From CAYLZO01 sp964387775 (lineage in GTDB: Bacteria; Chloroflexota; Anaerolineae; JAAYZQ01), in assembly GCA_964387775.1 (NCBI GenBank), contig CAYLZO010000140.1:1-13876 (forward strand): a stretch of DNA of 13,876 nucleotides, in the 5' to 3' direction. Below, piece by piece: positions 7,140-13,847 of the stretch. The position numbers and the translations under genes are program-made. Position 1 is the first letter of the stretch. The number at the start of each line of letters is the position of its first letter. The notes beneath the pieces are model-generated. The model had not been told where the DNA came from. It saw nothing but the letters and a program-made list of their open reading frames with translations, and did no database searches.

Positions 7140-7727
7140 TCAGCCGAGCTTCGCCGTCCGGCGGCGGACGACCAGGCCGGTCCCGACCAGGCCCACGCCG
7201 ACGATGGCCAGACCACCGACGACGAGCGGCGCCGGCAGGTTGATGCCGGTGTCCGGTGGCAGTCCCTTTTCCCATTCGCTGAACTGGGGGCACTCCCAGG
7301 CTTCGATTTCCTCGTTAAATTGGAGTATCCGGGTCCGGTACATCCAGGTACCCTTGGGGTCGCCCGCGCAGTCACAGCACATCTCAAAGAGCGTATCGCC
7401 CTCCTGAGCGCCGGCATTGGGCATCTCGCGGCCGCAGATGATCTGCTCGACGTCTATGGCCGCCGCGACGCACGCGTCGCTGCCGCTGTCGCAGTCTTTG
7501 CAGTCGGGATTGTTCAGGATCCAGGGCTGGCAGCCGGTGCCGTACTTGGGTCCCAGGCGGTCAAAGTCGCGGTTGACGACGACGTAGAAGGGCGGCGCTG
7601 TTTGAGCGCAGGTCTTGGAGGCCTCGGGGTCGTCGGGGCAGGGGCCGCCACTGGCGTAGGACGCCACCGGCGCCAGGAGTGCCAACAACACGAACATCAG
7701 CAAGGTAATTCGTAGAATGGAACGCAT
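7140..7727 (-). CDS. Cys-rich secreted protein with PPDTG-type sortase-sorting tail
   Basis: I do not recognise a family. The 195-residue protein has a signal peptide (1-25, ending VASYA, predicted cut before SGGPC) and a small ectodomain with 11 Cys, including DCKDC and MCCDC, which suggests disulfides or metal binding. The C-terminal tail has the sorting-signal layout: LPPDTG (156-161), hydrophobic helix (168-187) and basic RRR (188-190). PPDTG fits the xPxTG pattern but is not canonical LPxTG. The frame is open to 8000, but ATG 7725-7727 is chosen because a near-perfect ribosome site (AAGGAGGTG) lies 5-7 nt upstream and the signal peptide begins there. The gene follows the cNMP/TPR gene by 88 nt with no clear own promoter, so it is probably in the same transcript. 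A divergent sortase gene lies about 1.5 kb upstream, so this is a likely substrate. Confidence 0.82.
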   Translation of the reverse strand: MRSILRITLLMFVLLALLAPVASYASGGPCPDDPEASKTCAQTAPPFYVVVNRDFDRLGPKYGTGCQPWILNNPDCKDCDSGSDACVAAAIDVEQIICGREMPNAGAQEGDTLFEMCCDCAGDPKGTWMYRTRILQFNEEIEAWECPQFSEWEKGLPPDTGINLPAPLVVGGLAIVGVGLVGTGLVVRRRTAKLG

Positions 7728-7815
7728 CGGAACACCTCCTTGTTTTTCTGGATCTTGATAAGGCAAACGTACCGTCTTGTGTGGATAGATCCCTCCTTTC
7801 TCCGCGACCCAAACC

Positions 7816-9153
7816 TCAGGGGCTGTTCTTTTGCTCCTCGGCCTGATAAAGCTCGTTGAGGTGGCGCCGAATACGGACACGAGTTGCTTCGTCACGGGCC
7901 GTGGCCAGGGCTCGCTCAAAGGCGAAAATGGCGTCGGCCGGTCGAGCCAGCGATTTGTGGGCCAGGCCCAGGTAAAAGTAGGCCTGGCAAAAATCGTCAT
8001 TCAGGGTGACTGCCTGTTGCAGGTGGGCCAATGCCTCGTCCGGTTGCTGCTCGTCCAGCGCGATGGCCCCCAGGATGGCGTGGGCCGGCGCCAGATCTGG
8101 ATCAAGCGCCAGGGCCTCGCGGGCCAGCTCTGCCGCCTCTGCCGGTTGATCGCTTTCGTAGTAGGCGATGGCCATGTTGGCCAGCGTGCTGGCCTCGGTC
8201 TCGCCCAGGGCCAGCGCGGCCTGGTAATGATCGACTGCTTCTTCGTAGGCGCCGATGGCTTGCAGGCTAAAGCCCAGGTTGTGCTCGACGGTGGCCACGC
8301 CCGGCTCCAGCTCCAGGGCCCGCTCAAAATCGGTGATGGCCTGCTCGTGGTCGCCCTGGCGGGCGTGGATCAGGCCCAGGTTGTTGTGGATTTCGGGCGA
8401 CTCGGGCACCAGGTCCCGGGCGGCCTCAAAGGTCTGCTCCGCCGGGCCGATCTTTTCCTGCTCGAAATAGAGCGTCCCCAGGGCCAGAAGTGGATTGGCG
8501 TCCGCCGGCGCCAGGTTCGCACCCAGGCTCCAGGCTCCCTCGGCACAGCCCTCGTGCCCCTCTTGGGCGCACCATTGGCCCAAACTCATGGGCACCACGG
8601 CCACGGCCCGGCGCACCGGGGACAGGCTGAATAACACGAGAAGGACCACGCAGGCGGCCACGAACCCAACGGTGCCCCAGCCGAGTCGGCGGAGCCGGGT
8701 GGCGCGTGTCTCCCGCCGCTGGGCTACCTCCACCGCTTCGAGCGCATCGCGGTAGACGAACCAGATCTCACAGGGGGTCAAGGCTTGCAGGGTCGCTCGG
8801 GAGCGCCTTCCCTCGGCCAGCATCCTTTCCCCAAAGGTGCTGCCTGGCAGCAGCATGACCCGCGCTGAGGCTGCGCGACGCGGCCCAGGCTGGACGGCTA
8901 CCTGGCCTCGCACGACCAAGCCCAGACAGCCGGCGTGCACACCGCTGGGCACAATGATCTCGCCTGGGAGATAGCTGTGAATGTACACGTGCCGGGCCAA
9001 GCGGTGGACCGAGTTGGCTTCCAGTCCACGAGGGACAAAGAGCGCGCTTAGCCTCTGGCGAATGATACGATGCGCCTCAGCCGGACTCAGTCCCTCGTCT
9101 TCGACCTGACCTGTAATTTGGGCCAGTTTTTGTCGCTGTCCGCGCTCCGCCAT
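7816..9153 (-). CDS. Membrane protein: cyclic-nucleotide-binding-like domain, one TM helix, six TPRs
   Basis: The 445-residue protein has an unusual layout. Residues ~50-145 form a CRP-type cNMP-binding fold: YLPGEIIVPSG, the LVVRGQVAV strand pair, and a phosphate-cassette-like FGE (107-109) followed by RSRATL (117-122). The Gly-Glu and Arg-Ala-Thr elements are retained, so ligand binding is possible. There is no DNA-binding helix-turn-helix. A basic stretch (RRETRATRLRR) precedes a TM helix (160-179), which by the positive-inside rule puts the cNMP domain in the cytoplasm and the C-terminal part outside. A two-Cys segment (WCAQEGHEGC) leads into six TPR units (~221-423). ATG 9151-9153 has GGGAGGG just upstream and its own promoter. 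The downstream Cys-rich gene is probably co-transcribed. The role is unknown; TPRs suggest a protein-binding scaffold, possibly for the sortase locus. Confidence 0.88.
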   Translation of the reverse strand: MAERGQRQKLAQITGQVEDEGLSPAEAHRIIRQRLSALFVPRGLEANSVHRLARHVYIHSYLPGEIIVPSGVHAGCLGLVVRGQVAVQPGPRRAASARVMLLPGSTFGERMLAEGRRSRATLQALTPCEIWFVYRDALEAVEVAQRRETRATRLRRLGWGTVGFVAACVVLLVLFSLSPVRRAVAVVPMSLGQWCAQEGHEGCAEGAWSLGANLAPADANPLLALGTLYFEQEKIGPAEQTFEAARDLVPESPEIHNNLGLIHARQGDHEQAITDFERALELEPGVATVEHNLGFSLQAIGAYEEAVDHYQAALALGETEASTLANMAIAYYESDQPAEAAELAREALALDPDLAPAHAILGAIALDEQQPDEALAHLQQAVTLNDDFCQAYFYLGLAHKSLARPADAIFAFERALATARDEATRVRIRRHLNELYQAEEQKNSP

Positions 9154-9180
9154 CGCCCTCCCGACCCCGTTCCTGGCATC

Positions 9181-9209
9181 AGTTTACCATATTCCCCGCA
9201 AGATGTCAA
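9181..9209 (-). promoter_or_regulatory. Promoter of the cNMP/TPR gene (divergent pair)
   Basis: Minus strand: perfect -35 TTGACA (9204-9209), 17-bp spacer, -10 TAAACT (9181-9186). The start is expected near 9174, giving a leader of about 20 nt. Its -35 box is 10 bp from the -35 box of the sortase promoter on the other strand. Confidence 0.75.
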
Positions 9210-9219
9210 TAACGCCAGG

Positions 9220-9248
9220 TTGACGCTAAAGCAAGATAGGAGTATAAT
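9220..9248 (+). promoter_or_regulatory. Promoter of the sortase gene, placing transcription start at the ATG
   Basis: -35 TTGACG (9220-9225), 17-bp spacer, perfect -10 TATAAT (9243-9248). Seven bases later is the ATG at 9256, exactly where transcription should begin, so the message appears leaderless. Confidence 0.8.
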
Positions 9249-9255
9249 TCTTGTC

Positions 9256-10071
9256 ATGGAACTCGATGGGCAAATGTGGAAAACCAAGTTTGCTGGATTC
9301 TCGATGCCGGTCGTCCGGCGTGCCCGTCTGGGGAGGCTGGTGTCCAGCCTGCTACTGTCCATGGGCGCGGTCTTGTTGTTGGCCGCCCTCACCTATGCAG
9401 CCTACGCCGTGGTGAACACCTGGCTCATGGCCCAAAACCGATACCTGGTTTCCAACGGCATCGCGCCCCTCGGGGTGCCGGCCATGACGCTGACCCCCTC
9501 GGCCACGCCCACGGCCACGCCGAGGCCCACCGGCACGCCCACGCCCACATCCATCCCCTCGCCCACGCCCACGCCAACGCGCAGGCCCCCCTCGCCGCCG
9601 GTCCAGATCCGCATCCCGGCCCTCGGCGTCAAGCGCTCCATCATCGCGCTGCCCCGCAAGCGCGACCGGCGCACCGGTGCCTGGACCTGGAATACCCAGC
9701 GCCTCTTTCGCTCCGGCCGCAGCGATCTGGTGGGGCATTGGGAGGGTTCGGCCCACCCGGGCCAGGAGGGCAATACGATCCTGGTCGGCCACAACTATGG
9801 CTACGGCTACAACGGCGTCTTTGTCGGGCTGCCGCGCCTCAGGGCCGGGCACAAGATCCACGTGGTCAACAGAGCGGGGCAAACCTTTACCTACCGCGTC
9901 ACCAAGGTCAAAAAAGTCCGCTGGCGACGGCAGACCCTGGGCGAACTGACGCTGCACCTGAGCTTTCTCGCCCCCGGCGGCTCTGAACGCCTGACCCTGG
10001 TGAGTTGCGCCGGGGCCAACATCGAGCCCTTCCCCGAGCGGGTTTACGTCGTGGCTGAACCGGTGAAATAG
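9256..10071 (+). CDS. Sortase (class D/E-like transpeptidase) with Thr/Pro-rich stalk
   Basis: Sortases cut a C-terminal sorting motif and attach the protein to the cell wall or to another protein. The 271-residue product has a TM anchor (about 31-52), then a Thr/Pro-rich stalk (79-114, TPSATPTATP and similar) and a sortase beta-barrel (from about 117, VQIRIPALGV). The catalytic triad is visible: His179 in LVGHNYGYG, Cys251 in TLVSCAG and Arg262 in FPERVYVVAE. The frame is open upstream to 9070, but that part overlaps the divergent gene and the promoter. ATG 9256 lies 7 bp after TATAAT, so the mRNA would be leaderless; ATG 9274 is an alternative start. The class is judged only from the motif style. 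The nearby PPDTG protein on the other strand is the likely substrate. Confidence 0.93.
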   Translation: MELDGQMWKTKFAGFSMPVVRRARLGRLVSSLLLSMGAVLLLAALTYAAYAVVNTWLMAQNRYLVSNGIAPLGVPAMTLTPSATPTATPRPTGTPTPTSIPSPTPTPTRRPPSPPVQIRIPALGVKRSIIALPRKRDRRTGAWTWNTQRLFRSGRSDLVGHWEGSAHPGQEGNTILVGHNYGYGYNGVFVGLPRLRAGHKIHVVNRAGQTFTYRVTKVKKVRWRRQTLGELTLHLSFLAPGGSERLTLVSCAGANIEPFPERVYVVAEPVK

Positions 10072-10087
10072 CGATTCGACCCGGATA

Positions 10088-10116
10088 TTGACAAAGCCCG
10101 CCCCATTTGTTATACT
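10088..10116 (+). promoter_or_regulatory. Promoter of glnA
   Basis: Perfect -35 TTGACA (10088-10093), 17-bp spacer, -10 TATACT (10111-10116). Start near 10123, leaving a leader of about 145 nt. This is a housekeeping-type promoter, not a sigma54 (GG-N10-GC) one. Confidence 0.8.
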
Positions 10117-10177
10117 CCGTGCCGACGACTCGCGTCCAGCGAGGCACGCGGGGGCCAACGGTCCACCCGATTTTGGC

Positions 10178-10234
10178 TCCCGTTTTGTTATTCCATTGCA
10201 GCAACGGGAATAGGGTGGGGTGAACCCCCACCCT
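10178..10234 (+). promoter_or_regulatory. Hairpins in the glnA leader
   Basis: AGGGTGGGG (10212-10220) pairs with CCCCACCCT (10226-10234) around a TGAAC loop: nine GC-rich pairs, about 35 nt before the ATG. Just upstream, TCCCGTT (10178-10184) can pair with AACGGGA (10203-10209). No U tract follows, so this is not a simple terminator; a role in attenuation or mRNA stability is only a guess. No known glutamine riboswitch was recognised. Confidence 0.45.
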
Positions 10235-10268
10235 GTCCCACCGCCTGCCATCACAAGGAGGAGAACAG

Positions 10269-11606
10269 ATGACGACCAAAAAAGACATCGCACGCCGCGT
10301 GGCGGACGAAGGGATCGAGTTCGTGAACCTCCAGTTCACGGACATCGTCGGCATTGTCAAGACGGTCACCATCCCCGTGCGCGAGCTGGAGGTGGCCCTC
10401 GATCGCGGCATCTGGTTCGACGGCTCTTCGGTGGAGGGCTTTGCCCGCATCGCCGAGAGCGATATGTACCTGGTGCCCGACCTGGAGACCTACGCCGCGA
10501 TCCCCTGGGAGCAGAGCACTAGCCCGGCAGCCCGGCTCATTTGTGACGTCTACACGCCCGACGGCCAGCCCTTTACCGGAGATCCACGCAACGTGCTCAA
10601 GCGGGCCTTGCGCGAGGCGGAAAAGATGGGCCTCGCCTTTTATACGGGCCCGGAACCAGAGTTTTTCCTCTTTCGACCTGACGGCAACGGCCAGCCCATC
10701 CCTCGCCCCCACGACCAGGGCGGCTACTTTGACCTTTCGACCGACCGGGGCGTCGAGGTTCGCAAGGAGATGGCCAAGGCGCTGGCGGCCTTTGGCATCC
10801 GCGTCGAGGCCAGCCACCACGAGGTAGCCTTTGGCCAGCACGAGATCGACTTCCAGTACACCGACGCCCTCCGCGCGGCCGACAACGTGGGCACCTTCAA
10901 GGTCACGCTCAAGGAGGTCGCCCGCCGCCACGGCTTGCACGCCACCTTTATGCCCAAGCCCATCGCCCGGATCAACGGCTCGGGCATGCACGTCCACCAG
11001 AGCCTGGTCCGGACCGACACGGGCAAGAATGCCTTTGCGGACGCGAACGACGAGTACGGCCTTTCGACCCTGGCCCGGCAATTCGTCGCCGGGCAACTGG
11101 CCCACGCCCGGAGCATGTGCGCCATTTTGGCGCCCCTGGTCAATTCTTACAAGCGGCTGGTGCCCGGCTATGAGGCGCCGGTGTACGTCAGTTGGGGCCG
11201 CATCAACCGCTCGGCCCTGATCCGCGTGCCCCAGGTCCAGCCCGACCGCCCCGAGTCGACCCGCCTGGAGCTTCGCTGCCCCGATCCGAGCTGCAATCCC
11301 TACCTGGCCTTTGCCGTCATGCTCCGCGCCGGGTTGGCCGGCATCCAGAGGGAGTTGGAGCCGCCGTCCATCTCGAACGAGGACCTCTACCACCTGGACG
11401 ACCAGGGGCGCGTGGCCCGGGGCCTGGAGACGCTTCCCGGATCTCTGGGAGAGGCGCTGGTGGAGCTGGAACAGGACGAGTTGATGCGCGAGATCCTGGG
11501 TGACCACATCTTTGACCGCTTTATCGAGGCCAAGCGCATCGAATGGCTGGAATACTCCATCCAGGTCAGCGCCTGGGAGCTGGAGCGCTACTTGGCCGTC
11601 CACTAG
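10269..11606 (+). CDS. glnA: Type I glutamine synthetase (GSI-alpha)
   Basis: Makes glutamine from glutamate, ammonia and ATP; a dodecameric cytoplasmic enzyme at the centre of nitrogen assimilation. The 445 residues match the short GSI-alpha form of Firmicutes. Motifs seen: FDGSSVEGF (50-58), metal ligands in EPEFF (129-133) and HHEVAFGQHE (183-192), the ATP-site region KPIARINGSGMHVHQS (230-245), NRSALIRVP (313-321) and RLELRCPDPSCNPY (332-345). Arg60 aligns with the Arg62 that mediates glutamine feedback inhibition in Bacillus. The region of the GSI-beta adenylylation site reads DLYHLDDQG and lacks the DLPPEE context, so control is probably by feedback and not adenylylation. The ATG at 10269 follows an excellent AAGGAGGAG ribosome site. 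No GlnR-type regulator gene is adjacent. Confidence 0.97.
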   Translation: MTTKKDIARRVADEGIEFVNLQFTDIVGIVKTVTIPVRELEVALDRGIWFDGSSVEGFARIAESDMYLVPDLETYAAIPWEQSTSPAARLICDVYTPDGQPFTGDPRNVLKRALREAEKMGLAFYTGPEPEFFLFRPDGNGQPIPRPHDQGGYFDLSTDRGVEVRKEMAKALAAFGIRVEASHHEVAFGQHEIDFQYTDALRAADNVGTFKVTLKEVARRHGLHATFMPKPIARINGSGMHVHQSLVRTDTGKNAFADANDEYGLSTLARQFVAGQLAHARSMCAILAPLVNSYKRLVPGYEAPVYVSWGRINRSALIRVPQVQPDRPESTRLELRCPDPSCNPYLAFAVMLRAGLAGIQRELEPPSISNEDLYHLDDQGRVARGLETLPGSLGEALVELEQDELMREILGDHIFDRFIEAKRIEWLEYSIQVSAWELERYLAVH

Positions 11607-11661
11607 CAAGAACTAGGAGCTGCGGGTTTTCCCGGCCCTTTCTTTTTTGGGGCTCTCGGTG

Positions 11662-11667
11662 TATAAT
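11662..11667 (+). promoter_or_regulatory. -10 box upstream of the leader ORF/LON-domain gene
   Basis: Perfect TATAAT at 11662-11667, with transcription predicted near 11674. No good -35 match lies at 16-18 bp (TTTCTT at best), so the promoter is weak or activator-dependent, or the box is fortuitous. Confidence 0.5.
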
Positions 11668-11680
11668 AGAAAAGGATTTT

Positions 11681-11725
11681 ATGGACAGCGTTTTGCCCTT
11701 TTGGTTCCGGCTCTGGCCGGGTTAG
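11681..11725 (+). CDS. Possible 14-residue leader peptide upstream of the LON-domain gene
   Basis: A 15-codon frame (MDSVLPFWFRLWPG, stop 11723-11725) begins 13 nt after the TATAAT box with an AAAAGGA ribosome site at good spacing. It ends 15 nt before the GTG of the next gene. The ribosome site of that gene (AGGAAGG) overlaps the peptide stop codon, which would favour translational coupling. The peptide is hydrophobic and Trp/Phe-rich. It may be chance, because so short a frame has no statistical weight. Confidence 0.35.
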   Translation: MDSVLPFWFRLWPG

Positions 11726-11740
11726 GAAGGTAATTGGAGC

Positions 11741-12421
11741 GTGCATCCGTTGATTGACTGGAGCGACCTGCCACTCTTTCCGCTGAACACGGTGTTGTTC
11801 CCGGGCATGGTCCTCCCCTTACACATCTTTGAAGACCGCTACAAACTGATGATCCGCCGTTGCCTGGAGGAGGAACGGCCCTTCGGCGTAGTGCTCATCC
11901 GCGAGGGAAAAGAGGTCGGCGGGGGGGCTGTGCCCCACAACGTCGGCACGACGGCGGTGATTGCCAATGCCAGCCGGCTCAAAGAGGGCCGGATGAGTAT
12001 CATCACCATCGGCGACGAGCGGTTCCGGCTGCACGCCGTCCGCCACGACCGGCCCTACCTCTCGGGCCGGGCCGAGCCCTGGCCGCTGGTCGGCGCCGAG
12101 ACCGAGCGGGCGCAGGAGCAAGTGGAATCTGTGCGGGCACTTTTCCGTCAATACTTGAGCCTGCTGACCCAGGCCCAGGGGGACAAGATCGAGCTGGAAG
12201 AGGTGCCCGCAGAGCCGCGCCTTCTGGCGCTCGTCATCGCCATTGCCCTACAGCTACCCATGCCCCAGAAACAACGCCTGCTGGCCCAGCCGACGGTGGC
12301 GCACATGCTCTGGGCCGAACGGGTGATGATGCGGCGGGAACAACTCATTTTGAATCACATCATCCAGACCCAGACGGAGCAGTGGGAGGGAGGCTTTAGC
12401 GGCTATCTGGCCAAGAACTGA
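11741..12421 (+). CDS. LON substrate-binding-domain protein (no ATPase or protease domain)
   Basis: The 226-residue cytoplasmic protein consists of the N-terminal (substrate-binding) domain of Lon protease alone. The hallmark is LPLFPLNTVLFPGMVLPLHI (10-29) followed by FEDRYKLMI, with a helical C-terminal part (about 120-226). There is no Walker motif or Ser-Lys protease dyad. Stand-alone LON-domain proteins are widespread, and their role is not settled. The start is GTG (11741) because the conserved domain begins 9 residues later and no ATG precedes it; AGGAAGG lies about 12 nt upstream. It probably forms a transcript with truD, whose possible first start is 6 nt after this stop. Confidence 0.92.
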   Translation: MHPLIDWSDLPLFPLNTVLFPGMVLPLHIFEDRYKLMIRRCLEEERPFGVVLIREGKEVGGGAVPHNVGTTAVIANASRLKEGRMSIITIGDERFRLHAVRHDRPYLSGRAEPWPLVGAETERAQEQVESVRALFRQYLSLLTQAQGDKIELEEVPAEPRLLALVIAIALQLPMPQKQRLLAQPTVAHMLWAERVMMRREQLILNHIIQTQTEQWEGGFSGYLAKN

Positions 12422-12466
12422 GGATCGGTGGAGGGTGAATGGCGGATTGGGAGTGAAGAACAGGCG

Positions 12467-13494
12467 ATGAGCACAGAAAGCAACGAGCGATACCTGACGG
12501 CCGACTTGCCCGGCATCGGCGGGACCATCAAGGAGCGGGTCGAGGATTTCGTGGTGGAAGAGCTGCCCCTGTATCCGCCCGGCGGCGAGGGGGAGCACAC
12601 GTTTTTTGAGATCCAAAAGACCGGCCTATCCACCTTTGCGGCGGTGAGGGCCATCGCCCGCGCCCTGGACGTGCCGGCCAAGCGCATCGGCTACGCCGGG
12701 CTCAAGGACGCCCAGGCCATCACCTGCCAGACGCTCTCGATCCACGACACATCGCCCGAAGCGGTGACGGCGCTGGACCTGCCGGACATCCGCGTGATGT
12801 GGGCCGAACGGCACAACAACAAGCTGCGCATCGGGCACCTGCGAGGCAATCGCTTCACCATCCGCATTCGAAACGTGGACGAGGCCGCGTTGCCCGCCTG
12901 CCGGGCCATCCTCGACGTGCTGAAGGAACGGGGCGTGCCCAACTACTACGGCCCCCAACGTTTCGGGATTCGGGGCGACTCGGGACAGCTGGGGCGGTTG
13001 GTGGTGGCTCAAGACGTCCAGGGTTTCGTCCAAGCCCTTCTGGGAAATCCCCACCCTGCCGAGGGCGCGCCCGTCCAGGAGGCCCGCTCCAGGTTTGAGT
13101 CGGGGCAGTGGCAGGAGGCCCTCCCCCTCTTGCCCGCAAACATGGCCGAGGAACGGCGTGCTCTCCAGACGCTGCTCCGCACAGAGGGCGACTACCGGCG
13201 GGCCTACCGGGCCGTATCGAAGCGGCTCAAGGTTTTTCTCCTGTCGGCCTACCAATCGGAGCTCTTTAACCGGGTGCTCGACGCCCGGTTGCAGACGCTG
13301 GACCGTGTCTACGTGGGGGACCTGGCCGTCAAGCACCCCGGCCGGGCCGTCTTTTGCGTCGAGGACGCGGCTGTCGAGCAGCCCCGGGCCGACCGCTTTG
13401 AGATCAGCCCCACGGGGCCGATCTATGGCTACAAGATGATCGAACCCTTCGGCCAGCAAAGGGAACTGGAAGCCGAGGTTCTGGCCGACGAGGG
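12467..13494 (+). CDS. truD: tRNA pseudouridine(13) synthase TruD, 5' part (interrupted by a misassembly)
   Basis: TruD converts U13 of tRNA-Glu to pseudouridine. The N-terminal part shows the family start (YLTADLPGIGGTIK), catalytic Asp81 in GLKDAQAITCQ, GNRFTIRIRN and NYYGPQRFG (TRUD insertion domain follows), and SAYQSELFNRVL. Sequence is truD-like up to LEAEVLADEG, then switches to an unrelated M20-type fragment at about 13495. The true continuation starts at 13615 after the N gap. Joining 13487 to 13615 gives 1254 nt, exactly 418 codons (417 residues plus stop). ATG 12467 is chosen as start because family similarity begins 8 residues later; an in-frame GTG at 12428, 6 nt after the LON-gene stop with GAGGA nearby, is an alternative. 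Confidence 0.93.
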
Positions 13495-13604
13495 TTTCGA
13501 GGTTAAGATGGGCGTGGCTGGCATGCCCTCTGCCTTCTACGCAACGTACAGCGTCGGCGCGGGACAGCCGGTTATCGGTGTGCTCGGCGAGTACGATGCC
13601 CTTC
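13495..13604 (+). other. Fragment of an M20-family amidohydrolase gene, misjoined into truD
   Basis: In the same frame as the upstream truD part, these bases encode FEVKMGVAGMPSAFYATYSV followed by GAGQPVIGVLGEYDAL. This is the N-terminal region of M20 amidohydrolases (AbgB-like), with the conserved GEYDAL motif that leads to the metal site. TruD has nothing similar at this place. The change occurs within the word GCCGACGAGGG, which would suit both genes, so an assembler could have crossed over there. Confidence 0.8.
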
Positions 13605-13614
13605 NNNNNNNNNN
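13605..13614. other. Scaffold gap of 10 N
   Basis: Ten undetermined bases join two contigs. The right contig begins ACGAGGG (13615-13621), repeating the 7 bases at 13488-13494 on the left of the M20 fragment. Confidence 1.
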
Positions 13615-13847
13615 ACGAGGGCCTGACCCCCGAAGACTTTCGCGTCGGCCGGGGGATCAAGGCCAAGGGCACCCGCCGGGCGCTGCGCTTCCAGGTTCAC
13701 GAACCGGAATTGTGGTACGACGAGGGCATCATGCTCCGTTTTTGGCTATCGCGGGGCTGCTATGCCACCACGGTTCTGGGCGAGATCACCAAGACGCCCA
13801 TACGGGAGGAGCGAAACGAAGAGGAAGGCGAGGCTACAGAACTCTAA
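13615..13847 (+). CDS. truD: TruD, 3' part
   Basis: This is the C-terminal segment of TruD: LTPEDFRVGRGIKAKGTRRA, then LWYDEGIMLRFWLSRGCYAT and TVLGEITK, the normal end of the family, followed by a short acidic tail and TAA at 13845-13847. In the raw sequence it lies in frame +1 relative to the 5' part because the insert plus gap is 127 nt. Removing 13488-13614 restores one frame. Only 29 AT-rich bases follow to the window end, with no further gene. Confidence 0.9.

Noticed and set aside
5219..7417. 732-codon open frame on the minus strand
   Set aside because: It is antisense to the VanW-family gene and runs through the bidirectional terminator. The composition is that of a GC-rich shadow frame.
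7728..8000. 91-residue N-terminal extension of the Cys-rich protein
   Set aside because: It overlaps the C-terminal TPR coding region in another frame, and a signal peptide with a near-perfect ribosome site begins at 7727.
9070..9255. 62-residue N-terminal extension of the sortase
   Set aside because: It overlaps the divergent cNMP/TPR gene and the promoter region, and transcription is predicted to begin at about 9255.
10251..11609. 452-codon open frame antisense to glnA
   Set aside because: It mirrors glnA exactly, and the plus-strand product has all glutamine synthetase motifs. Shadow frame.
11607..11650. Rho-independent terminator after glnA
   Set aside because: Only a 4-bp CGGG/CCCG stem around TTTT precedes the T-rich stretch, which is too weak to annotate.
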